A stretch of DNA of 64,000 nucleotides, from positions 1,054,001 to 1,118,000 of the forward strand of contig NZ_CP108055.1 of the NCBI RefSeq assembly GCF_036174265.1, read 5' to 3'. The position numbers were made by a program, and so were the translations under genes. Positions within the stretch are counted from its first letter, which is position 1, and each line of letters opens with the position of its first letter. Shown here in pieces: positions 36,520 to 44,835 of the stretch. The DNA comes from Streptomyces sp. NBC_00285. GTDB taxonomy: Bacteria > Actinomycetota > Actinomycetes > Streptomycetales > Streptomycetaceae. The notes beneath the pieces were generated by a model, which was not told where the DNA came from, searched no databases, and worked only from the letters and a program-made list of their open reading frames with translations.

Positions 36520-37439
36520 GCGCGATCCGCACGGTCACCGGGGACATTCCTGCCGAGCGGTTCGGTGTGTGCGACGCGCACGACCATCTGTTCTTCGGCA
36601 GTCCCCGGCTACCCGGACAGGAGTTGCGGAGCGTCCCCGCGGCGCGGGCCGAACTGGTCGCGTTCGCCGCGCTGGGCGGGAAGAGCGTCGTGCAGTGGAC
36701 GCCGTACGGGCTGGGCCGGCGGGCGGCCGAACTGCCCCCGCTGTCCCGGGAGACCGGAGTGCACGTGGTCGCCGCGACCGGCCTGCACCAAGCCGTCCAC
36801 TACGACGACCGCACGCTCTGTGAACTGCGCGGGAAGCTGGCCGACGTGTTCGTCGCCGAACTGACCGAAGGCATCGGGACCTCGGGGGTCCGCGCGGGGC
36901 TCATCAAGGTCGCGGGAGGTTTCCACTCCCTCGACGCGCATGCCCGCTGGACCATGACCGCGGCGGCCGAGGCCCACCGTGCGACCGGGGCGCCGATCGC
37001 CGTGCACCTGGAGCTGGGGACCGGCGCACTGGACGTACTCGATCTGCTCTGCGGTGAGTTGGGGGTACCGCCGCACCGGGTGATCCTCGGGCACCTCAAC
37101 CGCTCCCCCGACCTCACGGTGCACCGACAGGCCGCGGAGTCCGGCAGCTACCTGGCCTTCGACGGCCCCTCGCGCGCCAACCACGCGACGGACTGGCGCA
37201 TGCCTGACGCCGTACGGGCCCTGGCCGACGCGGGACACGGCAGCCAACTGCTCCTCGGTGGCGACACGACGACCGCGGCCGCCCGGTCGGTCGACGGGGG
37301 CCCGGGCATGCCGTATCTGCTGCGTCGGGTACGGCCGCGGCTCACGGCCGAGCTGGGGCCGGAGCTGGTGGGACGCATCCTCACCGACAACCCCGGCCGG
37401 GCCCTGGCCGTGGAGTGGCCGGATCCGGTCGGGCGCTGA
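36516..37439 (+). CDS. Phosphotriesterase-family amidohydrolase
   Basis: A 307-residue TIM-barrel metal-dependent hydrolase of the phosphotriesterase (PTE) family. The HxH pair is in CDAHDHLFFG, the bridging lysine in GLIKVAGGFHS, the metal histidines in PIAVHLELGTGAL and VILGHLNRSPDL, and the catalytic aspartate in LLLGGDTTTAAA. PTE proteins hydrolyse lactones, esters or organophosphates; many native members are lactonases. Last gene of the TetR-cupin-DUF4865 operon (GTGA overlap). Two adjacent GTG codons are possible starts; 36516 overlaps the preceding stop. Confidence 0.87.
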   Translation: MSAIRTVTGDIPAERFGVCDAHDHLFFGSPRLPGQELRSVPAARAELVAFAALGGKSVVQWTPYGLGRRAAELPPLSRETGVHVVAATGLHQAVHYDDRTLCELRGKLADVFVAELTEGIGTSGVRAGLIKVAGGFHSLDAHARWTMTAAAEAHRATGAPIAVHLELGTGALDVLDLLCGELGVPPHRVILGHLNRSPDLTVHRQAAESGSYLAFDGPSRANHATDWRMPDAVRALADAGHGSQLLLGGDTTTAAARSVDGGPGMPYLLRRVRPRLTAELGPELVGRILTDNPGRALAVEWPDPVGR

Positions 37440-37450
37440 CCCTCGCGCGC

Positions 37451-37468
37451 GGGGCCGCGCCGGGCCCC
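37451..37468. terminator. Hairpin between convergent genes
   Basis: GGGGCC (37451-37456) pairs with GGCCCC (37463-37468) around six bases, between the phosphotriesterase-family gene and the convergent SUKH-like gene. Without a U-tract; a plausible bidirectional terminator. Confidence 0.45.
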
Positions 37469-37478
37469 CTGCCACCGC

Positions 37479-38006
37479 TCACCGGCAGAGGGCGTCGATG
37501 TCCTCGGAGAAGGTCGGGAACTCCGACCGGGCGGCGCTGACGATGTCCCGTGCGGTGCGGCGCGGGGTGGTCGCGTGGCGCTCGGCGAGTTCGCTCAGCA
37601 CCGTGTTCGGGCGGGCGTCGTACTGGTCGTACTCCACGACCTCCATCGGTCCCAGGCCGTCGGCCAGCACCCACAGGAAGTCGGACAGACCGGCCGCCAC
37701 CACCCCGCGCTCGCCCTCGGAGCCGAGGAACACCACGGGCTGCTCGGCGAGGGGCCGCCCCGGCCGTACACACCACAGAGCGGCGAGACCTCCGGTGCCG
37801 TCCTGGCCGAAGACCCGGTAGGCGTCGCCGTCCAGTTCGTGGTTGCCGGTCCAGTGGCGGAACCAGTCGGTGGTCTCCTCGGCGGAGTCGAAGGCGTCGT
37901 ACGGCTCGAAGTCGACGCCCTCGCCGTCGTCGTAGTCGAACTCCACGCGGGCCACGTCGGCCAGGGCGGGCGGGAAGGCGCGGTCGCCCTCAGTCGTCTC
38001 GAACAT
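37479..38006 (-). CDS. SMI1/KNR4 (SUKH)-like protein
   Basis: A 175-residue acidic cytoplasmic protein. VVFLGSEGERGVVAAGLSDF and LWVLADGLGPMEVVEYD resemble the SUKH/SMI1-KNR4 fold, which binds proteins and frequently serves as immunity protein against contact-dependent or polymorphic toxins. No toxin gene is adjacent, so it could be a stray immunity gene or a housekeeping SUKH protein. ATG 38006 was preferred because the upstream ten codons lack family resemblance. It is 35 bases downstream of the ilvC stop, on the same strand. Confidence 0.6.
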   Translation of the reverse strand: MFETTEGDRAFPPALADVARVEFDYDDGEGVDFEPYDAFDSAEETTDWFRHWTGNHELDGDAYRVFGQDGTGGLAALWCVRPGRPLAEQPVVFLGSEGERGVVAAGLSDFLWVLADGLGPMEVVEYDQYDARPNTVLSELAERHATTPRRTARDIVSAARSEFPTFSEDIDALCR

Positions 38007-38041
38007 GACGCGCAGGCTAACCGCCGCCACTGACAACGGCC

Positions 38042-39511
38042 CTAGGCAACCGAGATGTCCACCGAGGGCCGGAGTTTCGCCGCCGCGGCCAGCGCCTCGT
38101 GCGCGGGGTGGCTCACGAAAGCCGCCACCAGGCCCTCGTGCGCCGGACGTTCGGCGGCCGGGTAGGCGATCTGCTCGTAGGCGGCCTGGAAACGCGGGCC
38201 CCAGCGGCGGGCGCCGAGGCGGGCCGTGCGGGAGCAGTTGTCGACCATGTAGGCCACATCGCGCGCGTGCATGTAGGGCAGCAGGGAGTCGACTGCCTCG
38301 ATGACCGACTCGTTGACGATCTCCGACCAGGGGTGGCCGCGTTCGGCGAATTCGTCGATCTGGGCGAGCATGGTGGCGACGAACACCCCGGCCGTGAACG
38401 GGTCGACGGGCAGCTCGCGTTCGCCTCGCCGCGCCCGCACCCGGTCACCTGCGCCCCACATCGGTGAGCCGCCGATCTCGCTCATCGGCCGTACCCCGAG
38501 CCGCCGTTCGGCCTGGACCACACTGCGCAGCTCGGTGCCGTCGGCGACCTCGTCGTAGATCTCCGCGACGATCTCGCGGGCCGGCCCGTACGTCGCCGTG
38601 TACGCGCGGTCGAATGCGTCTCGACCGACCGGGTCGAGGGCGTCGCGGACGGCCCGCAGCCCGGAACGCGAGATCGTCCGGGCGATCGGCCCGGTGACGT
38701 TCTCGCAGGACCTCTCGTACGCCGTCACCTCGTCGTCGCCGGCCAGCCGGTACCGCGTGTACAGGCTCTCGACGATGCCGTGGACGGCACCGAGCAGGAT
38801 GGCGCGCTCACCGACGATGTCCGAGAGGTACTCGCTGCGGAGCGTGGTGCGGAAGGTGTACGGCGATCCGAGCGCCACCGACCAGCCGAGCGCGAGGTCG
38901 ACCGCCCGGCCGTCGGGGTCGGCGTGCACGGCGAAACTGTTGTTGATGCCGGCGCCGTTGATGTCGGCGCCCTGCTGGTAGAGGCGGCGCACGGAGTCGC
39001 CCATGCCCTTGGGGCACACGGCGATCACGGCGTGCCCTGCCGGGAACTCGCCGCCGCTCTCGTGGAGATGACCGAGCAGGAAGCCGTGCGAGAGTCCGAC
39101 GGCGGCGCCGGGCTTCAACACGGCGAAGATCTCCTGGTGGTGGGTGGCGAGCGCCGCGTCGGCGATCAGCAGCACGACCAGGTCGCTCTCGGCGGCGACC
39201 GCGAGCCAGTCGCCCAGCGTGCCGTCCTCCTCGGTGAAGCCGTGGGCACGCGCGTCGCCGGCCGAGCGGGAGCCGGGGCGCAGGCCCACGGCCACCCGGA
39301 TGTCCGTGCCGGCGAGTGAGTCGCGGAGGTTGAGCGCCTGGGCGCGGCCCTGCGGGCCCCAGCCGAGCACCCCGACGCGGCGGACCCCGGCGAAGGCCCT
39401 CGGCAGCAGGGGAAACAGGTGCCGGCCGCCGCGCAGGACGGTCTCGGTACCGCCGGGGACGTCCATGGTTTCCAGGGGGAAGACGCCGGAGGTGTACGTG
39501 GTGGAGGTCAT
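38042..39511 (-). CDS. ilvC: Ketol-acid reductoisomerase, class II, plant-type
   Basis: A 489-residue Mg2+- and NADPH-dependent enzyme of valine/leucine/isoleucine synthesis (2-acetolactate to 2,3-dihydroxyisovalerate). Most actinobacterial KARI are class I (about 335 residues). This one has the long class II form, and its wording follows chloroplast KARI: GFTEEDGTLGDWL, GLSHGFLLGHL, AVCPKGMGDSVRRLY, NGAGINNSFAVH. The metal ligands occur in SDIVGERAILLGAVHGIVE and EIVNESVIEAVDS, and the C-terminus ends LRPSVDISVA. The nucleotide-binding loop is GWGPQGRAQALNLRD. It is divergent from an IlvY-type regulator and lacks ilvB/ilvN neighbours. Likely a second, specially regulated KARI. Confidence 0.92.
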   Translation of the reverse strand: MTSTTYTSGVFPLETMDVPGGTETVLRGGRHLFPLLPRAFAGVRRVGVLGWGPQGRAQALNLRDSLAGTDIRVAVGLRPGSRSAGDARAHGFTEEDGTLGDWLAVAAESDLVVLLIADAALATHHQEIFAVLKPGAAVGLSHGFLLGHLHESGGEFPAGHAVIAVCPKGMGDSVRRLYQQGADINGAGINNSFAVHADPDGRAVDLALGWSVALGSPYTFRTTLRSEYLSDIVGERAILLGAVHGIVESLYTRYRLAGDDEVTAYERSCENVTGPIARTISRSGLRAVRDALDPVGRDAFDRAYTATYGPAREIVAEIYDEVADGTELRSVVQAERRLGVRPMSEIGGSPMWGAGDRVRARRGERELPVDPFTAGVFVATMLAQIDEFAERGHPWSEIVNESVIEAVDSLLPYMHARDVAYMVDNCSRTARLGARRWGPRFQAAYEQIAYPAAERPAHEGLVAAFVSHPAHEALAAAAKLRPSVDISVA

Positions 39512-39537
39512 GGTGGAGTTGTAGGCTCCAGACCGAC

Positions 39538-39554
39538 GTTGCAGCAAGCGCAAC
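39538..39554. promoter_or_regulatory. GTTGC-N7-GCAAC inverted repeat (probable IlvY operator)
   Basis: A perfect 5-base inverted repeat (39538-39542 and 39550-39554) in the 85-base gap between divergent ilvC and ilvY. A further GTTGCA half-site lies at 39569-39574. E. coli IlvY binds two operators in the same divergent arrangement, so this is the expected place. Confidence 0.55.
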
Positions 39555-39596
39555 TTCCGCAGCGGGCTGTTGCATGAATGGAAAGACCGAGGTCAC

Positions 39597-40499
39597 ATGG
39601 ACGATCACCGGGAGCTGCGCCTCTTCCTGCACCTCGCGCGGACCCTGAACTTCGGCCGGACGAGCCTCGACTGCCATGTCAGTCCGGCCACCCTGACCAG
39701 AACCGTGCAGCGCCTGGAGGCGGAGCTGGGGCACCGGCTGTTCGACCGCGGCCCGCGCGGGGTGTCCTTGACGGCCCAGGGTCATCGCTTCCGTGAATAC
39801 GCCGTCCAGGCGCTGGAGTTGTGGCGCACCTATCGGGAGGAGCATCCCGACCCGGCCGAACTCACCGGCCACTTGACGGTGTTCGCGACGGTGACCGCCT
39901 GCCAGGCCCTGCTTCCCGACCTGTTGACACCGTTCCGCGCGGCCCACCCCCAGGTACGGCTGGATCTGCGCACCGGCGACGCGGCGGCAGCGCTGGCCCG
40001 GCTGGACGAGGGCGAGGTGGACGTGGCCGTGGCGGGGATCCCGGCGAGGCTGCCGGAGGGGCTGGTGGGCCGGACGGTCGCGGTGACCGACCTGGTCCTC
40101 GTCACCGCGCGGGACCGTCCGGACCCTGACCTGAACGGGCCGTTCGTCCTCCCCCACCGCGGACTTGTCCGCGACGCCGCCGACCGCTGGTTCCGCGCCC
40201 GCGGCATCGTCCCCGACGTGGCCTGTGAGCCCGACGGTCACGAAGGGCTGCTGGCACTGGTCGCGCTCGGCTGTGGGACGGGCGTGGTCCCGCGCCTCGT
40301 GCTGGAGCACAGCGCGGTGCGCGACCGTCTGTCGGAGGTCCCCGCCGGTCCGGGGCCGGAGCCGTTTTCGATCGGACTGTGCGTACGGCGCTCGGATCTG
40401 CGCCGTCCGCCGGTGGCGGCGTTGTGGAGTCTGACAGCGCCGCCGGGGGGCGCCGCGCACGGCCACACGGGCGGGTCGATCACGGCCACCGGAACCTGA
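39597..40499 (+). CDS. ilvY: LysR-family regulator, IlvY type
   Basis: A 300-residue LysR activator. The N-terminal winged helix-turn-helix reads LRLFLHLARTLNFGRTSLDC then HVSPATLTRTVQRLEAELGH. The effector domain contains LTGHLTVFATVTACQALLPD, RLDLRTGDAAAAL and LALVALGCGTGVVPRLVLEH, all closely parallel to E. coli IlvY. IlvY activates ilvC in response to acetolactate or acetohydroxybutyrate. Its divergence from a KARI gene strongly supports the same role here. ATG 39597 was chosen; an in-frame TTG at 39570 would lie inside the second half-site. Confidence 0.87.
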   Translation: MDDHRELRLFLHLARTLNFGRTSLDCHVSPATLTRTVQRLEAELGHRLFDRGPRGVSLTAQGHRFREYAVQALELWRTYREEHPDPAELTGHLTVFATVTACQALLPDLLTPFRAAHPQVRLDLRTGDAAAALARLDEGEVDVAVAGIPARLPEGLVGRTVAVTDLVLVTARDRPDPDLNGPFVLPHRGLVRDAADRWFRARGIVPDVACEPDGHEGLLALVALGCGTGVVPRLVLEHSAVRDRLSEVPAGPGPEPFSIGLCVRRSDLRRPPVAALWSLTAPPGGAAHGHTGGSITATGT

Positions 40500-40540
40500 G
40501 TGCGGGCAGCGATGTCAGTGCAGGGTGATACGAAGGGAAG

Positions 40541-41290
40541 ATGACCCGGACACCTGCCTTCGAGGATCTGCTGGTACTGATCGCGGACCGCTCCGCTGCC
40601 CTGCGCAGCAGTGTCGCCGCAGCTCCCGATGAGGACGTGCGCGTCCCGGGCTGCCCCGACTGGTCGCTCCGTGAGCTCGTCGAGCACCTGACCGGGGTGC
40701 ACCGGTTCTGGGCGGCTGCGGTCGCGGCCGGGCCCAGTGAGGGGCCGCCGACCGTGACGGCGGCCGGCGATGCCGATCCGGCCGATCTGCTGGGCCGTTC
40801 GGCCGCGGCCACCGAGGAGTTGGTCGCCGCCCTGCGGACCGCGGGTCCCGTGAGGGGCTGCTGGACCTGGTGGGCAGGCTCGGACGTGCCGATGACGAGT
40901 GGTGCGGTGGCACGGCATCAGGTCCAGGAGGCCGCCGTCCACGCCTTCGACGCCCAGCAGGCCACCGGAACTCCCGGGCCCGTCCCGGCGGTTGTGGCGC
41001 TGGACGGCATCGCCGCGTTCATCGACGTCAGCCATGGAACCGCCGGCCCGTGGCCGCACAAGCCGGTCCGGATCGGCCTGCACGCCACCGAGGGCGTGTC
41101 GTGGCTGGTCGACCTCACGGCATCCGGTTCACGCCTCGTCGACGGCGGACACGAGACGGCTGCCGACCTCCACGGTCCGGCGAGTGATCTGCTGCTCGTC
41201 CTGCACCGCCGTCTTCCCCTGGAGAGTCTGCGCAGTGAGGGTGACCGCTCCGCCCTGGAGAACCTCCTGAGCCGGCCCGACCTCGGCTGA
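40541..41290 (+). CDS. Maleylpyruvate isomerase-family (mycothiol-dependent type) protein
   Basis: A 249-residue DinB-fold protein of the TIGR03083/MDMPI_N family, whose studied members are mycothiol-dependent maleylpyruvate isomerases. The N-terminal helix bundle shows VPGCPDWSLRELVEHLTGVH, with a family histidine, and VARHQVQEAAVHAFDAQQAT with further metal-binding histidines. The C-terminal third is the MDMPI_C domain (ATEGVSWLVDLTASG, LHGPASDLLLVLHRRLPLES). Streptomyces has many paralogues; the exact substrate is unknown. It is transcribed on the plus strand ahead of an SDR gene, 116 bases apart. Confidence 0.83.
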   Translation: MTRTPAFEDLLVLIADRSAALRSSVAAAPDEDVRVPGCPDWSLRELVEHLTGVHRFWAAAVAAGPSEGPPTVTAAGDADPADLLGRSAAATEELVAALRTAGPVRGCWTWWAGSDVPMTSGAVARHQVQEAAVHAFDAQQATGTPGPVPAVVALDGIAAFIDVSHGTAGPWPHKPVRIGLHATEGVSWLVDLTASGSRLVDGGHETAADLHGPASDLLLVLHRRLPLESLRSEGDRSALENLLSRPDLG

Positions 41291-41406
41291 CGTTCCGGCA
41301 CCGCGCCGCAGGTCGACGAGGTCGGAGGCGGCTGGGGCAGGATGTGCACGAGCAACCGGCTTTCGAGCTCGGCGCACCAGTCCTGCCCGACACTGAGGGG
41401 ATACGC

Positions 41407-42378
41407 ATGCGAGTCGTCGTCATCGGCGGAAGCGGGCACATCGGCACCTTCCTGGTCCCCCGGCTGGTGCGAGCGGGCCACGAAGTGACCAACATCAGCC
41501 GTGGCACCCGCACCGCCTACACCGATGCCCCCGAGTGGCGGCAGGTGCGCCAGGTCACCGCCGACCGGGACCGGGAGGACACCGAGGGCACCTTCGGCGA
41601 CAGGGTGGCCGCGCTGCACCCGGACGTCGTGGTCGACCTGGTCTGCTTCACCCTGGAGGCGGCCACCGCGCTGGTCGGACGGCTGCGTGGCGAGGTCGGA
41701 CATCTGCTGCACTGCGGCACGGTGTGGCGCTATGGCCCCAGCCACAAGCTGCCGATCTCCGAGAGCACGGGCACCCCTCCCGTCGGGGAGTACGGCATCC
41801 AGAAGGACCGGATCGCGCGGATGCTGAAGGAGGAGTCCGCTTCCGGGGGCCTGGTGACCACATCCCTGCACCCCGGGCACATCGTCGGTCCGGGCTGGCA
41901 GCCGATCGGCCCGCTCGGCAACCTCGACCCCTCGGTCTGGTACACGCTCTCGGCGGGGAAGCCACTGCGGATCCCGGGCAGCGGCGTCGAGCTGATGCAC
42001 CATGTGCACGCTGACGACGTCGCCCAGGCCTTCGAGCGGGCGATGGAGCACCGGGACGCGGCGGCCGGTGAGGACTTCAACGTCGTCGCCCCCACCGCGC
42101 TCAACGTCCGCGGGTTCGCTCATGTGGCAGCCGGCTGGTTCGGCCGGACCGCTTCACTGGAACCGGTGACCTGGGAGCAGTTCCGGGGGACCACGGCCCC
42201 GGAGCACGCCGAGGCGAGCTGGGAGCACCTCTCCCGCAGCCAGTGCCTGAGCATCGAGAAGGCCAGGGCCCTCATCGGCTACGCGCCGCGCTACGAACCG
42301 GAGACCGCCGTACTGGAGTCGGTGCGATGGCTGATCGACCACGAGGAGCTGAAGGTGGCGGGCGCGCTCAGCGCCTGA
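41407..42378 (+). CDS. NAD-dependent epimerase/dehydratase (extended SDR)
   Basis: A 323-residue Rossmann-fold protein. The dinucleotide loop VVVIGGSGHIGTFLVPRL is at the extreme N-terminus. VVDLVCFTLEAATALVGRL and HCGTVWRYGPS lie in the active-site region, though the usual YxxxK is represented by YGIQKDRIARML. FNVVAPTALNVRGFAHVAA and the C-terminal substrate domain follow. The protein belongs to the NAD-dependent epimerase group but is not a canonical UDP-sugar epimerase. ATG 41407 gives the exact family N-terminus. Its substrate is unknown. It converges on the RpiB-like gene across a hairpin. Confidence 0.82.
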   Translation: MRVVVIGGSGHIGTFLVPRLVRAGHEVTNISRGTRTAYTDAPEWRQVRQVTADRDREDTEGTFGDRVAALHPDVVVDLVCFTLEAATALVGRLRGEVGHLLHCGTVWRYGPSHKLPISESTGTPPVGEYGIQKDRIARMLKEESASGGLVTTSLHPGHIVGPGWQPIGPLGNLDPSVWYTLSAGKPLRIPGSGVELMHHVHADDVAQAFERAMEHRDAAAGEDFNVVAPTALNVRGFAHVAAGWFGRTASLEPVTWEQFRGTTAPEHAEASWEHLSRSQCLSIEKARALIGYAPRYEPETAVLESVRWLIDHEELKVAGALSA

Positions 42379-42381
42379 CCG

Positions 42382-42407
42382 GGACGCCCTAGGCCTGGCC
42401 GGCGTCC
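42382..42407. terminator. Bidirectional hairpin terminator
   Basis: GGACGCC (42382-42388) pairs perfectly with GGCGTCC (42401-42407) across a 12-base loop, between the convergent epimerase and RpiB-like genes. It overlaps the RpiB-like stop codon. Confidence 0.6.
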
Positions 42408-42838
42408 AGGCGTCCCACCCGGGCCACGTTCTCCCGGTCCTCGGCGTCCTCGCTCGCCTCCGCGGTGAACCAGGCGTCGAGGATCTCCTTGAGCAGGGGC
42501 TCGGAGGTGAGACGGAGGCTGAGGGCCAGCACGTTGGCGTCGTTCCAGCGGCGGGCACCGTCGGCCGTGCAGGCGTCCGTGCACAGGGCCGCTCGTACGC
42601 CGGGGACCTTGTTCGCTGCGATGGAGGCGCCGGTGCCGGTCCAGCAGCACACGATGGCCTGGTCGGCCGTCCCCGCGGCCACCTCGCGGGCCGCGGCCTC
42701 GGAGCAGACGGCCCACCGCGGGTCGTCGCCGGGGCTCAGGGCGCCGTAAGCAACCACATCGTGGCCCCGCGCGCGCAGCTCGTCGACGAGAGCGCGCGCC
42801 ACCGCTTCGTCCATGTCCGAGGAGACGGAGATCCGCAT
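42389..42838 (-). CDS. RpiB/LacA/LacB-family sugar-phosphate isomerase
   Basis: A 149-residue isomerase of the ribose-5-phosphate isomerase B / galactose-6-phosphate isomerase family. The N-terminus MRISVSSDMDEAVARALVDEL and the active-site segment IVCCWTGTGASIAANKVPGV, with the catalytic cysteine in the CCWTGTG loop, are clear; RRWNDANVLALSLRL carries the other conserved side. The substrate may be ribose 5-phosphate, allose 6-phosphate or a rarer sugar phosphate. It is the third gene of a ROK-Nudix-RpiB operon, which suggests control by sugar. Confidence 0.87.
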   Translation of the reverse strand: MRISVSSDMDEAVARALVDELRARGHDVVAYGALSPGDDPRWAVCSEAAAREVAAGTADQAIVCCWTGTGASIAANKVPGVRAALCTDACTADGARRWNDANVLALSLRLTSEPLLKEILDAWFTAEASEDAEDRENVARVGRLDAGQA

Positions 42839-42839
42839 G

Positions 42840-43562
42840 TCACGAGCCTACTCGGCGGTTCAGCCAGGCGAGTACGGGTTCGAGGTAGAGCACGTGCGGT
42901 CCGACGAGGTCCGGCAGTTGGGCCGCGGAGCCCACGAGGGCCATACGGTCGAACTCCGGGGCTCGTCCCTGTGCCGTCTCGGCGGCCGCGAGTGCTGCGA
43001 ACCGTTCGTGGAGACGGGACGCGGGCAGGGGCGGCGCCAGGTAGTGGACTCCGATCTGTCCGTCCTCGCCGTGGGTGACCAGGCACCGGGTGAGCGCGGC
43101 GGCCGGGGTGGCGATGCCCGTCTCCTCGGCCAGTTCGAGGGCCGCGTGCCTGCGCAGTGCGGGCTCGTCGAGCGGCTCGTCCCCGGTGGGCGGCTCCACC
43201 GATCCGCCGGGGAACTGCCAGCGGCCGGGCGCCGAGGTGGACGAGGACATGCGGCCGACGAACACGCGGCCGTCGTCCGTCGGCTGCACCACGCTCACGA
43301 AGAGGGACCGCAGGGCGGTGGCGTCCGGGACGCGGCGCAGAGCGAAGTAGCGGTAAGTGGTGCGGGACCAGGAGACGACCAGACCCTCACCGGCGTCACG
43401 CGAAAGCCCCGCGCAGAGCGCGACCGGGCCGTCGAAGAGGGCCGGGTTGGCCAGGACGGCCTCGTCCCAGGCACGGTTCATGGCCGCTCGCTGTTCGGCC
43501 GGAACCGTCGGCGGGGCGACCTCGACCAGGCGGAGTCCCTCGGCGGTCAGCAGTTCAGTCAC
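42840..43562 (-). CDS. NUDIX hydrolase
   Basis: A 240-residue two-part protein. The first 95 residues are a distinct N-terminal domain (LVEVAPPTVPAEQRAAMNRA). Residues about 100-230 are a Nudix fold with GRWQFPGGSVEPPTG and the helix RRHAALELAEETGIA. The helix keeps the EEXG core, although the RE pair is altered (LE). The starting GTG overlaps the ROK stop by eight bases and the end is one base from the RpiB-like gene, so the three form one operon. Nudix proteins beside sugar regulators often hydrolyse sugar nucleotides. Substrate unknown. Confidence 0.8.
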   Translation of the reverse strand: MTELLTAEGLRLVEVAPPTVPAEQRAAMNRAWDEAVLANPALFDGPVALCAGLSRDAGEGLVVSWSRTTYRYFALRRVPDATALRSLFVSVVQPTDDGRVFVGRMSSSTSAPGRWQFPGGSVEPPTGDEPLDEPALRRHAALELAEETGIATPAAALTRCLVTHGEDGQIGVHYLAPPLPASRLHERFAALAAAETAQGRAPEFDRMALVGSAAQLPDLVGPHVLYLEPVLAWLNRRVGS

Positions 43563-44799
43563 GGGTCAGCGACCCCAGTGGGTCGTCGAGCACCGGCTGC
43601 CACGCCAACTCGGCCGCCCCGACCAGGCTGTTGTGGTCGAGGGTGCAGGCCAGGATGGGGACGCCGCCGCTCTGTCCCCACAGGCTGCGGTCGGCGACGA
43701 CCGCGCGCAGGCGCTCCGGGTCGGCGTCCAGGAGGGTGCGGTGGAGGCCGCCGAGGATGATGCGGTCCGGGTTGAGGATGTTCACCAGGCCGGCGAGACC
43801 GAGGCCCAGCCGGTCGATCAGCGCCTCGGTGGCCGTACGGACGGCGGGGTCGTCGTAGTGGTTGCGGACGAGGTCGTTGGCCTGCTGGAGCAGGGACAGC
43901 TCGGGGCCCGGGGCAAGTCCCGTGGCCGTGAGGAACGCGAGCGGGTCGGCCTCGACGTCCAGGCAGCCGCGGCTGCCGCAGTAGCAGGGGCGGCCCTCGG
44001 GGTTCACGGTGAGGTGACCGACTTCCAGCGCCAGGCCCGAACTGCCGGTGTGCAGACGCCCGTCGAGCACCAGCGCGCCGCCCACACCCCGGTGTCCGGT
44101 CGCCACGCACAGCAGGTCCCGGGCGCCGCGTCCCGCGCCGTGCCGGTGCTCGGCGAGCGCGGCGAGGTTGACGTCGTTGCCCGCGAAGGCCGGTCCGGTG
44201 ATGCCGGCGGCGCGCACGCACTCGGCAAAGATGCGGCGGACGGGGGCGCCCGCGGGCCAGGCGAGGTGGAGGGGGTTGAGGGCGAGTCCCTCGGGTTCGG
44301 CGACCGCGGACGGTACGGCGAGTCCGGCGCCCACGCAGCGCCTGCCGGTCGTGCGCAGCAGGTCGGCGCCCGCCTCCACGACGGAGCCGAGGACCTTGGC
44401 CGGGTCTGCGTCGACGGTCTCGCAGCCGGGTGCGGTGGCGACGATACGGCCGCCCAGGCCGACCAGAGCTGCCCGGAAACCGTCGGCGTGCACCTGCGCG
44501 GCAAGGACGACGGGGCCCTCCTCGGCGACCTCGAGGCGGTGCGAGGGCCTGCCCTGTGAACCGGCGGCCGCGGTGGGCCGGGCGTCGACGCGGATCAGGC
44601 CGAGCGCCTCCAGCTCGGCGGCGACCGCACCGGCCGTGGCCCGCGTCACGCCGAGTTCGGCGGTGAGCACGGCCCGGGTGGGCGCGCGTCCGGTGTGCAC
44701 GAGCTCCAGAGCGGGCCCGAGCGCGCCGCGCCCCCGGTCCAATCGTGCCCTCGAGGTGGTCCCTTCCCCCGCCGGCCGGGGGTCCGCCTTGCCGCTCAT
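43555..44799 (-). CDS. ROK-family transcriptional regulator/sugar kinase homologue
   Basis: A 414-residue ROK protein with an N-terminal winged helix-turn-helix (TRAVLTAELGVTRATAGAVA), so a repressor rather than a pure kinase. The ROK fold follows: LAAQVHADGFRAALVGLGG, GAGLAVPSAVAEPEG, FAGNDVNLAALAEHRHGAGR. The zinc motif occurs as GHLTVNPEGRPCYCGSRGCL, with the C-x-C-G-x2-G-C pattern. ROK regulators bind a sugar or a phosphosugar. First gene of the operon with Nudix and RpiB-like genes, which may be its targets. Confidence 0.9.
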   Translation of the reverse strand: MSGKADPRPAGEGTTSRARLDRGRGALGPALELVHTGRAPTRAVLTAELGVTRATAGAVAAELEALGLIRVDARPTAAAGSQGRPSHRLEVAEEGPVVLAAQVHADGFRAALVGLGGRIVATAPGCETVDADPAKVLGSVVEAGADLLRTTGRRCVGAGLAVPSAVAEPEGLALNPLHLAWPAGAPVRRIFAECVRAAGITGPAFAGNDVNLAALAEHRHGAGRGARDLLCVATGHRGVGGALVLDGRLHTGSSGLALEVGHLTVNPEGRPCYCGSRGCLDVEADPLAFLTATGLAPGPELSLLQQANDLVRNHYDDPAVRTATEALIDRLGLGLAGLVNILNPDRIILGGLHRTLLDADPERLRAVVADRSLWGQSGGVPILACTLDHNSLVGAAELAWQPVLDDPLGSLTRD

Positions 44800-44835
44800 G
44801 AGGGCGAGTCTCCCATGATCCGTTCGCGATACGGG

